A program made the translations under genes and the position numbers. A DNA stretch of 62,284 nt from Cyanobium sp. T1B-Tous (GTDB lineage: Bacteria > Cyanobacteriota > Cyanobacteriia > PCC-6307 > Cyanobiaceae). The stretch covers positions 1 through 62,284 of the forward strand of contig NZ_JAGQBE010000008.1 in assembly GCF_024345475.1 (NCBI RefSeq), given 5' to 3'. Position 1 is the first letter of the stretch, and every line of letters begins with the position of its first letter. This document shows, in pieces, positions 1 through 8,447 of the stretch. A model generated the notes under the pieces. It worked only from the letters and a program-made list of their open reading frames with translations. It had not been told where the DNA came from and ran no database searches.

Positions 1-257
1 AGCAGCTCAACGGCATAGGAAGGGCAGCGGCGTGAGGCCAGATCCGCCACGAAGCGCCGGCCGATGCGCCGCCAACTGGGCTCCTTACTGCGCCAGGCCA
101 GACGGCAGCAGGGCCAGGGCAGCTCCTCGCGATCAAACAGGCGGCAGCAGGGGCCCAGCACCCGATAGCTGTACTGACCACCAGGGCTGGTGTGCTCGCT
201 CCCCGGCTTCAGCAGGGCTGCGACGTTGCCCCGGGAGGGGGGTGCCTGGGCTGACAC
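1..257 (-). CDS. Unrecognised cysteine-containing protein, C-terminus cut by window edge
   Basis: An open frame on the minus strand runs off the left edge. From a GTG at 257 it reads SAQAPPSRGNVAALLKP and continues for about 85 codons with a natural composition. It has two Cys pairs (GPCCRLF and PWPCCRLAW) about 17 residues apart and a basic, Arg/Trp-rich tail. I do not recognise the family and assign no function. The start is uncertain: an ATG at 323 is also in frame, but that extension would translate through the petF terminator hairpin, so the GTG downstream of it is preferred. If so, the promoter must lie in or just before the terminator. It could be a metal-binding protein, but that is only suggested by the Cys pairs. 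Confidence 0.5.
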   Translation of the reverse strand, partial: MSAQAPPSRGNVAALLKPGSEHTSPGGQYSYRVLGPCCRLFDREELPWPCCRLAWRSKEPSWRRIGRRFVADLASRRCPSYAVEL

Positions 258-282
258 AGAACGACGGCTCCGAGATGACAGC

Positions 283-305
283 AAAAAGCCACCCCGCAGG
301 GTGGC
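283..305 (-). terminator. Rho-independent terminator of petF
   Basis: A perfect 7-bp stem (GCCACCC / GGGTGGC) with a 4-nt loop is followed on the minus strand by five T. It sits 65 nt after the petF stop codon and is the only convincing terminator there. Confidence 0.85.
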
Positions 306-370
306 AGAGAGGGAGCCGGCCATCAAGCACGCAGGCGTGCCTGGAAGGGGCCATCACCCGGATGGGGAGC

Positions 371-670
371 TCAGTAGAGCTCTTCTTCGGCGTGGGTCTT
401 GATGGTGCAGTCGCTGGTGGGGTAGGCCACGCAGGTGAGCACGAACCCAGCTTCGATCTGGTCGTCGTCCAGGAAGCTCTGGTCGCTCTGGTCCACGGTG
501 CCGGCGGTCAGCTTGCCAGCGCAGGTGGAGCAAGCGCCGGCACGGCAGGAGTAGGGCAGGTCAATGCCCTGCTCCTCAGCGGCGTCGAGGATGTACTGGT
601 CATCAGGAACCTCGATGGTCTTGTTGAGGCCTTCGCTCTCGCTGATGAGGGTGACCTTGTAGGAAGCCAT
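371..670 (-). CDS. petF: Plant-type [2Fe-2S] ferredoxin
   Basis: This is a 99-residue soluble electron carrier that takes electrons from photosystem I and passes them to FNR, ferredoxin-thioredoxin reductase and assimilatory reductases. The cluster ligands are all visible: Cys42, Cys47 and Cys50 in the CRAGACSTC loop and Cys80 in LTCVAYP. The acidic surface ([24 protein letters not shown]) is typical of photosynthetic PetF. Length and ends match the family exactly. The gene stands alone: its own terminator follows at 283-305, and 141 nt separate it from prmA upstream. A second, different [2Fe-2S] ferredoxin lies at 32450-32812. The assignment is secure; which of several paralogues it equals in other strains is not determined here. 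Confidence 0.97.
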   Translation of the reverse strand: MASYKVTLISESEGLNKTIEVPDDQYILDAAEEQGIDLPYSCRAGACSTCAGKLTAGTVDQSDQSFLDDDQIEAGFVLTCVAYPTSDCTIKTHAEEELY

Positions 671-811
671 GAAAGGGATTGGGGCTCACAGGCACCCGGA
701 AGCCGGGCCTGTAGGACCCGCCCTTCATACATCCGCCGCGCACCTTTCCCGTCGATTTGTCAGCGAGGACGGAGGAAGCCCAATCAAAGCCAAGGCACAG
801 ATCAGCGTGCC

Positions 812-1714
812 TTATGCAACACGGCGGATCGTCAGCAGGCCCCACTGGCTCTGCTGGGCCGTGAGCTCGGCCCGCCAGCCCTCCTCCAGCAACGCCTGTT
901 GGAGGGCGGGGGCCTGGTCCACCAGCAGGCCGCTGAGCAGGCCGACACCGTGGGGAGCCAACAGGGTGTGAAAAGCCGGACAAAGGGCCTGAATCACCGG
1001 CGCCAGGATGTTGCAGAGCAACAGATCGGCCGGCTGGCCATCGAGCAGGCCGGCCAGGGTGTCCGCCGAGCCCAGCGCCACCCGCAGCTGGTGCTTCAGC
1101 CCGTTGAGGGCGGCGTTGTCGGCCGTGGCCCGCACCGCCAGGACATCGGTGTCGGCGGCCGCCACTGCAACCGCCCCCAGCCGCAGGGCCGCCAGGCCCA
1201 GCACGCCGCTGCCGCAGCCGAGATCGGCCAGCCGCACCCCCGCCAGATCGAGGGATTCGAGCGCTTCGAGACACAGGCGCGTGGTGGGGTGGCTGCCGGT
1301 GCCGAAGGCGCTGCCGGGATCCATGACGATCACCTGCCGCCCAGCGTGCTCGGGCGGGCAGGACAACCAGGCTGGAAGGATCAGCAGCCGCTGGCCCACT
1401 GGATCGGCCTGCCAGTGCTGCTTCCAGCTGAGGCTCCAGTCTTCCTCGGCCTGCTGGCTCCACTGCAGGGGTGGCAGGGCCACGCCGAAGGGCTCCGCCA
1501 GGGGCGCCAAGGCCTGCTCCAGCTGCCAGCGCTCGTGCTCGGGCCAATCGCTCGCCGGCAGCCAGGCGATCAGCTGGCGCTCAGCGGGAGTCCCGGGAGG
1601 GTGCTGGACCGCAACTCGGGGAATCCCCAGGGCGCCGAGCTTCCACAACAGGGATTCCTCGAGCTCCGGCGGGGACGCCAGCTCCAGTCGCCACCAACCC
1701 GGGGCCGCGGCCAT
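812..1714 (-). CDS. prmA: Ribosomal protein L11 methyltransferase
   Basis: The product is a 300-residue cytosolic SAM-dependent enzyme expected to methylate ribosomal protein L11. The N-terminal part (WWRLELASPPELEESLLWKL) resembles the PrmA substrate-recognition domain. The class I methyltransferase fold follows, with the hallmark segment DPGSAFGTGSHPTTRL and the SAM-binding loop LADLGCGSGVLGLAAL. A PrmA-type N/D-P-P-Y-equivalent region reads LLLCNILAPVI. The ATG overlaps the serA stop codon by one base (TGATG), so it is probably translationally coupled to serA. A weak hairpin follows the stop codon but has a poor T tract. Confidence 0.92.
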   Translation of the reverse strand: MAAAPGWWRLELASPPELEESLLWKLGALGIPRVAVQHPPGTPAERQLIAWLPASDWPEHERWQLEQALAPLAEPFGVALPPLQWSQQAEEDWSLSWKQHWQADPVGQRLLILPAWLSCPPEHAGRQVIVMDPGSAFGTGSHPTTRLCLEALESLDLAGVRLADLGCGSGVLGLAALRLGAVAVAAADTDVLAVRATADNAALNGLKHQLRVALGSADTLAGLLDGQPADLLLCNILAPVIQALCPAFHTLLAPHGVGLLSGLLVDQAPALQQALLEEGWRAELTAQQSQWGLLTIRRVA

Positions 1715-3300
1715 CAGAGGGTGACCGGGTTTGCTTCCTGAATGCCGTTGATGGCGTGCACCGAAGCCAACAGGCTCGGAGGAATCGGATCGTCGAGGCT
1801 GAGCACCATCACGGCGTCGCCGCGCACGATGCGGCGACCCACCTGCATCGAGGCGATGTTGACGTTGTGCTCACCGAGCAGGGAGCCCAGCTGGCCGATG
1901 ATTCCGGGCATATCCCGGTGACGGGTGAACAGCATGTGGCGGCTGGGGGCCACGTTCACCGGAAACTCATCGATGGTGGTGATCCGCAGTTCCCCCTCGG
2001 CGAATACCGCCCCGGTGACGGTGTGGTTGCCGTTGGAGCCCTTGGAGCTCAGCTGCAGGGAGCCGCCCGCGAAATCGCGGCTGGCGTCGTCCTTCACCTC
2101 CACCACGTGGATGCCCCGCTCCTTGGCCTCCAGGCTGGCGTTCACGTAGTTGATGCTGTCGCCAAGAGCGGTGGAGAGCAGACCCTTGAGGGCCGCCACC
2201 ACCAGGGGCTGGGCGGGGTGGGCGGCAAAGTCCCCCTGGAGCCGCACCTCCAGCTCGTTGATCGGGCCGCCGGCCAGCTGACTCAGCAGTTGCCCCAGGG
2301 TTTCGGCCAGTTGCAGGTGGGGCTTGAGCTGCTCCATCACCTCGGCATTGAGGCCGGGGATGTTCACGGCGCTGCGGGCCGGCAGGCCCAGCAACACATC
2401 CCGGATCTGCTCCGCCACATCGATCGCCACGTTTTCCTGGGCCTCTTCGGTGGAGGCGCCCAGGTGGGGGGTGAGGATCAGGCGCTCCCGCACCTGGCGC
2501 AGGGGCGAGCCGGCCTCGAGGGGCTCGTTGGCATACACGTCCAGGGCGGCGCCGCCGATGGTGCCGTTCTCCACCGCCTCGGCCAGGGCCGCCTCGTCGA
2601 TGATGCCGCCGCGGGCGCAGTTGACGAGGCGGGCCGTGGACTTCATGGTCTTGAGCAACTCCGCGTTCACCAGGTTCTCGGTGTCCGGGGTGCGGGGCAG
2701 GTGGAGGCTGATGAAGTCGGCCTCGGCGAACAGGGCCGGCAGGGGCATCAGCCGCACCTGCATCTGCTGGGCCCGCTCCGCGGACACGAAGGGGTCGTAG
2801 GCCATCACGTCCATGCCCATGGCCTTGGCCACCCGGGCCACGTGGGAGCCGATCTTGCCGAGGCCCACCACGCCGAGCTTTTTCTTGTAGAGCTCGTTGC
2901 CCACATATTTCTTGCGGTCCCAGCCGCCGGCCATGGTGCTGGCGTGGGCGTGGGGCACATGGCGGGAGAGGGCCAGCATCAGGGCCAGGGCCTGCTCGGC
3001 GGCGGCGATGGTGTTGCCCTCGGGCGAATTCACCACCAGCACACCCCGCTTGGTGGCCGCCGGCACATCCACGTTGTCCACCCCAACGCCGGCGCGGCCG
3101 ATGATCCGCAGCTTGTCGGCAGCTTCGATGATCTCGGCGGTCACCGTGGTGCCCGAGCGGATCATCAGGGCGTCGTAGTCGCCGATGATCGCCTTGAGCT
3201 CTTCAGGCGGAAGCCCGGTGCGCACATCCACCGTGGCCACTTGGGACAGGATGTCGATCCCCGCCTGGTCGATGGGATCCGAAACGAGAACCTTTGTCAT
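1714..3300 (-). CDS. serA: D-3-phosphoglycerate dehydrogenase
   Basis: The enzyme oxidises 3-phosphoglycerate with NAD+ as the first step of serine synthesis. The protein is 528 residues from the ATG at 3300 (MTKVLVSDPIDQAG), the normal length for the long SerA form. The NAD-binding motif is GVVGLGKIGSHVA, and the catalytic histidine lies in LILTPHLGASTEEAQ. The C-terminal half carries the intervening domain and an ACT domain (HRDMPGIIGQLGSLLGEHNV), the site expected to sense serine. The frame stays open upstream to 3420, but that part has no family similarity and the internal ATG fits the family start. It is followed by prmA with a one-base overlap. Confidence 0.96.
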   Translation of the reverse strand: MTKVLVSDPIDQAGIDILSQVATVDVRTGLPPEELKAIIGDYDALMIRSGTTVTAEIIEAADKLRIIGRAGVGVDNVDVPAATKRGVLVVNSPEGNTIAAAEQALALMLALSRHVPHAHASTMAGGWDRKKYVGNELYKKKLGVVGLGKIGSHVARVAKAMGMDVMAYDPFVSAERAQQMQVRLMPLPALFAEADFISLHLPRTPDTENLVNAELLKTMKSTARLVNCARGGIIDEAALAEAVENGTIGGAALDVYANEPLEAGSPLRQVRERLILTPHLGASTEEAQENVAIDVAEQIRDVLLGLPARSAVNIPGLNAEVMEQLKPHLQLAETLGQLLSQLAGGPINELEVRLQGDFAAHPAQPLVVAALKGLLSTALGDSINYVNASLEAKERGIHVVEVKDDASRDFAGGSLQLSSKGSNGNHTVTGAVFAEGELRITTIDEFPVNVAPSRHMLFTRHRDMPGIIGQLGSLLGEHNVNIASMQVGRRIVRGDAVMVLSLDDPIPPSLLASVHAINGIQEANPVTL

Positions 3301-3382
3301 GCCCGGCGGTGGGGTGGGTGAGCCGGCGGTGCAGTGTAGTGAGCGGCGAGAATCCCCCCATCCCGAAGGAGCAGAGCGCAGC

Positions 3383-3886
3383 GTGGGCACGAGTGTGGTG
3401 GTGGTGCTGAACGACCGCAAACGGCTGCATCAGCTGCGGGATCGCCTGGCGGCCCTGCAGCCGCCGATGGTGCAGCTGGAGGTCATCGGCGAAGGGGAAC
3501 AGACCCTGGCGGAGGTGGCGCGGCTCAATCCGGCGGTGGCCCGCCGCCTCCGCCAGCGCTCGATGGCCCGCTGGCTGATCCCCTTCGGCTTCCTGGCCGG
3601 CCTCACCTTCACCTACATCACCGACCTCGACACCTTCGCCTTCGCCGGCGCCTGGAGCCAGCACCTGATCGGCGCCCTGCTCGGCATGGGCTCGGGGTGG
3701 ATGGGGAGCTTCGCCGCTGCGGCGAGCGTGCGCTCGGAGGAAGATGACCGCATCCGCAGCCTGCGCAACCGGGTGGAGGAGGGCCACTGGCTGCTGCTGG
3801 CCGAAACGGCCAACGGCGTCGAGATGCCCTGGATCAGCCTCCAACAGGCCAAGCCCTTGGCGGTGGTGCGCCTGGGCGATGGCTGA
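3383..3886 (+). CDS. Two-helix membrane protein of unknown function
   Basis: From the GTG at 3383 the product is 167 residues. The start is chosen for the AAGGAG ribosome-binding site at 3366-3371. The protein has a soluble N-terminal part (about 1-55), two hydrophobic segments (WLIPFGFLAGLTFTYITD and HLIGALLGMGSGWMGSFAAA) forming a hairpin, and a soluble tail with an acidic-basic stretch (RSEEDDRIRSLRNRVEEG). I do not recognise a named domain. It ends 15 nt before the photosystem II S4 protein on the same strand, so the two are probably co-transcribed. It starts 83 nt from the divergent serA. A membrane role connected with thylakoids is a guess from the neighbour only. Confidence 0.72.
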   Translation: MGTSVVVVLNDRKRLHQLRDRLAALQPPMVQLEVIGEGEQTLAEVARLNPAVARRLRQRSMARWLIPFGFLAGLTFTYITDLDTFAFAGAWSQHLIGALLGMGSGWMGSFAAAASVRSEEDDRIRSLRNRVEEGHWLLLAETANGVEMPWISLQQAKPLAVVRLGDG

Positions 3887-3901
3887 ACAGGCCCGGATCT
3901 G

Positions 3902-4687
3902 ATGCTGCCGCAGCGCGACCTGCTGGTGGGGAGCCAGCACCCGAAGGAGCTGGCCGCCGTGCTCGCCGTCGCCGACCAGGCCCTGCGCACCTGGGAACCG
4001 GTGTGGACGGGGTTTGTGGACGGGGGCGTGCGAGAGGAAGCCACCGAACGGCTGGGCGCCCTGGCCGAGCTGACCCTGACCAGCACCGGGGGCTATCCCG
4101 GGGCCGAGCGGCAGCGGCTGCTGGTTCAGCGGAGCGACGCAGCCCTGGATCTGGAGGCTGGGGCAGCCGGCTTGATGGGCCTCGAGATCAGCGGCAATTT
4201 TCTGTTCGATCCCGCCGAGCGCAGCGATTTCCGCGCTGGCCTGCTGGCCCTCGGCCCCCCGGAGGAGGCGCTCGGCGACATCTGGGTGCGGGGCGACCGG
4301 GGGGCCCAGGCCGTGGTCACCGCAGAGCAGGCTGCGGCGCTGGATGGCCGCACCACCAGCGTGCGCACGGTGGAGGTGCGGCTAGAGGCCAGGCCGCTGG
4401 ATCAACTGCAGCTGCCCGCCCAGCGCCACCCTCGCCGCTTCCAGACAGTGGAGGCCTCCCTACGGCTGGATGCGGTGGCCTCGGCCGGATTCGGGATCTC
4501 CCGCAACCGCATGGCAGAACTGATCCGTCAGGGCAGCGTGGGGGTCAACTGGCAGCCCATCTCCAGCCCCAGCCGCCTGCTGGTGGCCGGGGATCGGGTG
4601 CAGCTCGAAGGACGAGGAGAGCTGCAACTCGAGGCGGTGCAGGCCACCAAGCGCGAGCGGTGGCGGATTGAGCTGGTGCGGTGCTGA
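3902..4687 (+). CDS. Photosystem II S4-domain RNA-binding-like protein
   Basis: This 261-residue protein matches the cyanobacterial and chloroplast PSII S4 family. The N-terminal two-thirds has the family features LTSTGGYPGAERQRLL and LMGLEISGNFLFDPAERSDF. The C-terminal S4 RNA-binding motif covers about residues 180-245 (LDAVASAGFGISRNRMAEL, SVGVNWQPISSPSRLL). Family members have been linked to PSII, but the biochemical role is not established; the S4 fold implies RNA binding. It lies directly after the two-helix membrane protein. The gene after it is convergent, and no good terminator is visible in the 58 nt between them. Confidence 0.9.
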   Translation: MLPQRDLLVGSQHPKELAAVLAVADQALRTWEPVWTGFVDGGVREEATERLGALAELTLTSTGGYPGAERQRLLVQRSDAALDLEAGAAGLMGLEISGNFLFDPAERSDFRAGLLALGPPEEALGDIWVRGDRGAQAVVTAEQAAALDGRTTSVRTVEVRLEARPLDQLQLPAQRHPRRFQTVEASLRLDAVASAGFGISRNRMAELIRQGSVGVNWQPISSPSRLLVAGDRVQLEGRGELQLEAVQATKRERWRIELVRC

Positions 4688-4745
4688 CTGGAGTATTGAT
4701 GCAGAACGGCCCGATGGGCGCAGGGTCAGAACCGCTCCCAGGCAT

Positions 4746-5231
4746 TCACCAGCGTCCCCCCTGGCAGTCCACCGAGCCGGTACAGACGCGCTCGAGGGTG
4801 CCATCAGGGTTGACATTGACGCCAAAGGTCGAGCCCGGCATCACATCGATCGTGACCACAAATGGAACGACCTGCGGACCACCACACTCCGGGGGATCAG
4901 GGAGCAGGCGAAATCCCTCCCCAGCCGACGTACCCAATGCAAAGGCGACCCCTTCTGTATCCAACATCCAGCGCAGACATTCCCGGGCCGCCGACGCCAC
5001 CACCGCCTTGGCCGCTGAGACGCGCGCCTTGTTGCCATAGCGGATCACAGCGCCTGCACTCAGACCGGCGAGGACGGCGATGATGATTACCACCACCAAC
5101 AGCTCCACCAAGGTGAAGCCGCGACTTTGCCCTGCCCTGCGAACCCGCCACAGACGGGGGCGACCACCAAGACCGTGGCAAGACGGAGTAGCCGAGCGAG
5201 TCCTATCCAGAGCTAGAGCGGGGGCGATCAA
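4746..5231 (-). CDS. Type IV pilin-like / pseudopilin protein
   Basis: The protein has the class III prepilin signature: a basic leader ending in Gly, then FTLVELLVVVIIIAVLAGL with the conserved Glu at mature position 5. A single hydrophobic helix and a small globular domain follow. The mature protein is about 123 residues, with Cys in REC, PPEC, VCTG and VDC that could form disulfides. It would be cleaved and N-methylated by PilD and assembled into a pilus or pseudopilus. The leader read from the ATG at 5231 is 38 residues, longer than usual, and no better start is obvious. It stands alone, with no pilus genes nearby. It is probably a minor pilin or competence pseudopilin. Confidence 0.82.
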   Translation of the reverse strand: MIAPALALDRTRSATPSCHGLGGRPRLWRVRRAGQSRGFTLVELLVVVIIIAVLAGLSAGAVIRYGNKARVSAAKAVVASAARECLRWMLDTEGVAFALGTSAGEGFRLLPDPPECGGPQVVPFVVTIDVMPGSTFGVNVNPDGTLERVCTGSVDCQGGRW

Positions 5232-5365
5232 AAAGCAGCTTTTGCAGTTCCTGCATTGGAACGCGCCTCCCGCAGATCCACCAGCAGGTGAGACCCATCG
5301 ACACCATCGACCCAGTCCGGTCCAGGAGGCAGCGGCGGCCGTTCTGTAAAGTCAGATCGCTTCTG

Positions 5366-5437
5366 GGGCGATTAGCTCAGAGGTAGAGCACTACCTTGAC
5401 ACGGTAGGAGTCACTGGTTCGATTCCAGTATCGCCCA
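5366..5437 (+). tRNA. tRNA-Val(GAC)
   Basis: A 72-nt cloverleaf: acceptor stem GGGCGAT / ATCGCCC, D-arm GCTCAGAGGTAGAGC, anticodon stem CTACC / GGTAG with loop TTGACAC (anticodon GAC), T-arm ACTGGTTCGATTCCAGT, discriminator A. The 3' CCA is not encoded. It reads Val codons GUC/GUU and sits 25 nt before murD on the same strand. Confidence 0.97.
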
Positions 5438-5462
5438 TTTCAATTCAACTGCATTTCCTGAG

Positions 5463-6881
5463 ATGGCAGTCACGGTGAGCGATTTGACCGTGGTTGTCGG
5501 TCTGGCGCGATCCGGAATCGGTGCGGCCAAGCTGTTGCATCAGGCCGGCCGAGCGGTGCTCGTGATCGACAGCCAGCAGGGACCAGACCTTGAAGCCAGG
5601 GCCGCCGATCTGCGCCAGCTGGGCATCGCCGTGCAGCTCGGCACCCCCCTCCATCCGGACACCTTCTCGGCCCTGGCCAGTCCCCCCGCGGCGGTGGTGG
5701 TGAGCCCGGGCATTCGCTGGGATCACCCCACCCTGGAGGTGCTGCGCCAGCAGGGCATCCCCACCGTTGGCGACCTGGAGCTGGCCTGGCAGGCCAGCCG
5801 CAACGTGCCCTGGATCGGCATCACCGGCACCAACGGCAAAACCACCGTCACCCACCTGGTGAGCCACCTGCTGCAGCATGCGGGCCTCGACGCGCCCATG
5901 GGTGGCAACGTCGGCTTTTCAGCGGCTGAGCTGGTGCTGGAAAGAATCCAACCCAACCTCCCCCAACCCAACCGCCCCCAGCCCGACTGGCTGGTGATGG
6001 AGCTCAGCAGCTACCAGATCGAAGCCGCCCCACGGGTGGCCCCCCAGGTGGGGATCTGGACGACCCTCACCCCGGACCACCTGGAGCGCCATGGCACCCT
6101 CGACGCCTATCGCGCCATCAAACGGGGCCTGCTGGAGCGCTCACGTGAGCGCATCCTCAACGCGGATGACGCCGATTTGCGCGCCCATGCCGACCGCTGG
6201 GACCAGGCCACCTGGATCACGGCGGGCCGGCGCGAGAGCCTGCCCGCCACCATCACGCCCAGCCTCTGGATCGAAGGGGGCCAGGTGATGCACGCCAGCC
6301 CGTCCGGCGGCACCGCCCTGATGGCCGCCGACTGCCTGGCCATGCCCGGAGCCCACAACCGCCAGAACATGCTGCTCGCCGCCGCTGCCGGCCTGGTGGC
6401 TGGGCTGTCTGGAACGCAGATGGAAGAGGCCTTCCGGGCCTTCCCCGGCGTCCCCCACCGACTCGAGCGCCTGCGCGAAGACCAGGGCATCACGTACTAC
6501 AACGACAGCAAGGCCACCAATTACGACGCGGCCGAGGTGGCTCTCCAGGCCTTGGAAGGTCCCTTGGTGGTGTTGGCGGGGGGCGAAGCCAAGCAGGGCA
6601 ACCCCAACAGCTGGCTGGCGGCCCTGGGCCAGAAAGCCGCCGCCGTGGTGTTGTTCGGCGCGGCCCAGGCGGAATTCCAGCACCTGCTCACAGCCGCAGG
6701 CTTCCCGGGAGCGGTGCACTGCTGTGAGGGCCTGGACACGGGTGTTGCCCTGGCCGCCCAACTGGCACGCACCCATCGGTGCCAAGCGGTGCTGCTCTCA
6801 CCGGCCTGCGCGAGCTTTGATCAATACAGCGATTTTGAAGCCCGCGGGAATCACTTCCGCCACTTGGTCGCTGGGCTCTAG
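5463..6881 (+). CDS. murD: UDP-N-acetylmuramoylalanine--D-glutamate ligase
   Basis: MurD adds D-glutamate to UDP-MurNAc-L-Ala with ATP in the cytoplasmic stage of peptidoglycan synthesis. The protein is 472 residues. Residues 1-95 form the UMP-binding domain (VVGLARSGIGAAKLL). The ATP-binding P-loop GITGTNGKTT is at 119-128, followed by the central ligase domain (MELSSYQIE). The C-terminal domain has GVPHRLERLREDQGITYYND and SPACASFDQYSDFEARG, both MurD signatures. Length and motifs are complete. It follows tRNA-Val closely and precedes the EVE-domain gene by 72 nt, with no other mur genes alongside. Confidence 0.97.
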   Translation: MAVTVSDLTVVVGLARSGIGAAKLLHQAGRAVLVIDSQQGPDLEARAADLRQLGIAVQLGTPLHPDTFSALASPPAAVVVSPGIRWDHPTLEVLRQQGIPTVGDLELAWQASRNVPWIGITGTNGKTTVTHLVSHLLQHAGLDAPMGGNVGFSAAELVLERIQPNLPQPNRPQPDWLVMELSSYQIEAAPRVAPQVGIWTTLTPDHLERHGTLDAYRAIKRGLLERSRERILNADDADLRAHADRWDQATWITAGRRESLPATITPSLWIEGGQVMHASPSGGTALMAADCLAMPGAHNRQNMLLAAAAGLVAGLSGTQMEEAFRAFPGVPHRLERLREDQGITYYNDSKATNYDAAEVALQALEGPLVVLAGGEAKQGNPNSWLAALGQKAAAVVLFGAAQAEFQHLLTAAGFPGAVHCCEGLDTGVALAAQLARTHRCQAVLLSPACASFDQYSDFEARGNHFRHLVAGL

Positions 6882-6953
6882 GGCTGCGGGGCCGGCAAAC
6901 CACGACAACGCTGCCCCTACCATTCCGGGGCGAGCCGTTCGCTGCAAACGCCC

Positions 6954-7412
6954 ATGGCGTACTGGTTGATGAAGAGCGAGCCCGAGGTCTACGGGATCGA
7001 CCACCTGCAACGGGAAGGCACGACCCTGTGGGATGGCATTCGCAACTATCAAGCCCGTAATTTCATGCGGGCCATGCAGATTGGCGACCAGGCTTTCTTC
7101 TACCACTCCAACACCAAACCACCAGGAATCATCGGCCTGATGGAGGTGATCGAGACCCAGCTGATCGATCCCAGCCAGTTTGATCCCACCTCAAATTATT
7201 TCGACCCCGGCGCCACCCCCGAGAAGCCCCGCTGGGATTGCGTGAAGCTCCGCTATGTGCGCCAATTTGCGCGCCTGCTGAGCCTCGACACCCTGCGGGA
7301 GAACTTCAGCCCCGAGGAGCTGGGGGTGGTGAAACGGGGCAACCGCCTCTCGATCCTGCCGGTGAGTGCCGCCAGTGCCGAACGGCTGCTGAGCCTGCTG
7401 GACGCCCCGTGA
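6954..7412 (+). CDS. EVE-domain protein (thymocyte nuclear protein 1-like)
   Basis: The 152-residue product is a single EVE domain, a PUA-like fold that binds modified bases in DNA or RNA. Family landmarks are YWLMKSEPEVYGIDHL at the N-terminus, LWDGIRNYQARNFMRAMQIGD, FFYHSN and GIIGLMEVI, with RWDCVKLRYV further on. The physiological substrate in bacteria is not settled. Its stop overlaps the GTG start of the next gene (GTGA), so the two are probably translated together. Confidence 0.92.
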   Translation: MAYWLMKSEPEVYGIDHLQREGTTLWDGIRNYQARNFMRAMQIGDQAFFYHSNTKPPGIIGLMEVIETQLIDPSQFDPTSNYFDPGATPEKPRWDCVKLRYVRQFARLLSLDTLRENFSPEELGVVKRGNRLSILPVSAASAERLLSLLDAP

Positions 7413-8173
7413 GCCAGTCGGCACCGATCAGCCCGGCCCCCCTGGCGATCCGCGGCGCGGTGGAGCGGGGTTGGGCAGCCTTTGCCCACTGCCCCTGGGT
7501 GCTGATGGGCTTCACCCTGCTCAGCGGTGGCGCCAACCTGCTGGCCCAGCTGCTCTACCGCTACGAGAGCGGCCTGGTGATCTCGCTGCTGGGCCAACCG
7601 GATCCGATCTCGATCGTCTTGGCCGCCATGGCCTGGATCCTCTATGTGCTCACCGGCCTGTGGCTGGTCGTGGGCCTGCTGCGTGGAGCCCAGCTGGCCC
7701 TCCACCGTCGCCGGCCCCAGCTGGGGGAGCTGATCCGGGTGGATGGCCGGGCCATGCTCCGCTGTTTCGGCACCGTGCTGCTGATCCTGGTGGTGCTGGC
7801 CGTGATTGTGCGTCTCGCCCAGGCCAGCTCCTGGCTGCTCACCCTGATCCAGCCGCTGCTCGCCCCGCTGCCGCTGCTGGCGGGCTGGGCCGTCGTCGTG
7901 TATTTCAGCGCTGACCAGATCCTGAGCCTGCCCCTCACCGTGATTGGCGGGCTGGGTCCCCTAGGCGCCTTTCGCCGCGGCCGGGCCGCAACAGACCCCC
8001 ATTGGCTCCATGCCCTGGGACTGACCCTGGTGCTGCTGGGGATGGTTCTGGCCGGCTTCCTGGTGCTGCTGGCGGGCTTGGTGGTGGCCTTGCCTGTGGC
8101 GGCCTGCACCCTGACAGCCGCCTACCAGCAGCTATTCGAACCGGGCGACCCGAGCGGGATCAGCGTCCCCTGA
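7409..8173 (+). CDS. Polytopic membrane protein of unknown function
   Basis: The start is the GTG at 7409, which overlaps the EVE-domain stop by four bases. The 254-residue product has about six hydrophobic segments, e.g. WVLMGFTLLSGGANLLAQLL, WILYVLTGLWLVVGLLRGA, FGTVLLILVVLAVIVRLA, LLAPLPLLAGWAVVVYF and LALGLTLVLLG-like stretches near residues 200-235. Short polar loops include LHRRRPQLGELIRVDGRAML and GAFRRGRAATD. The layout resembles small integral membrane proteins of the DUF975 kind, but I cannot confirm the family. Its last 14 nt overlap the convergent DUF2811 gene. Confidence 0.75.
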   Translation: MSQSAPISPAPLAIRGAVERGWAAFAHCPWVLMGFTLLSGGANLLAQLLYRYESGLVISLLGQPDPISIVLAAMAWILYVLTGLWLVVGLLRGAQLALHRRRPQLGELIRVDGRAMLRCFGTVLLILVVLAVIVRLAQASSWLLTLIQPLLAPLPLLAGWAVVVYFSADQILSLPLTVIGGLGPLGAFRRGRAATDPHWLHALGLTLVLLGMVLAGFLVLLAGLVVALPVAACTLTAAYQQLFEPGDPSGISVP

Positions 8174-8447
8174 AGCTCGCCTGGGCTGGGAAGAGATTGG
8201 CCAGATAGCAGCGGGTGACCTCCCGATTCTTGAGGCCGTTCTGAACCAGAAACCCCGCCAGGGCGGCTTGAAAAAGACGGTATTGATCCCAGTTGGGATG
8301 CTGCTCGATGAACCCGCGCATCGACGCCAGCAGGACCTCCGGCACCTCAGCCTGGAAACTCACCGTGGCCGGATCAACGCCCGTCAAGGGCTGGTCACTG
8401 GCCTGCAATTCCATGGAGGTGGGTTCGAGATGGCACCAGTTCTCCAC
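8160..8447 (-). CDS. DUF2811 protein
   Basis: A 95-residue protein matching the small cyanobacterial DUF2811 family: VSFQAEVPEVLLASMRGFIE, HPNWDQYRLFQAALAGFLVQ and NREVTRCYLANLF. It looks all-helical and soluble. No function is known for the family. The 3' end overlaps the convergent membrane-protein gene by 14 nt. An internal Met at residue 12 is an alternative start. Confidence 0.8.
   Translation of the reverse strand: MENWCHLEPTSMELQASDQPLTGVDPATVSFQAEVPEVLLASMRGFIEQHPNWDQYRLFQAALAGFLVQNGLKNREVTRCYLANLFPAQASFRGR

Noticed and set aside
1471-3321. Long plus-strand frames opposite prmA and serA
   Set aside because: They mirror serA/prmA codons and give low-complexity His/Gly/Gln-rich sequence without domains.
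5366-5437. tRNA-Val as an integration site for a mobile element
   Set aside because: No integrase, no direct repeat of the tRNA 3' end and no composition shift in the neighbouring genes.
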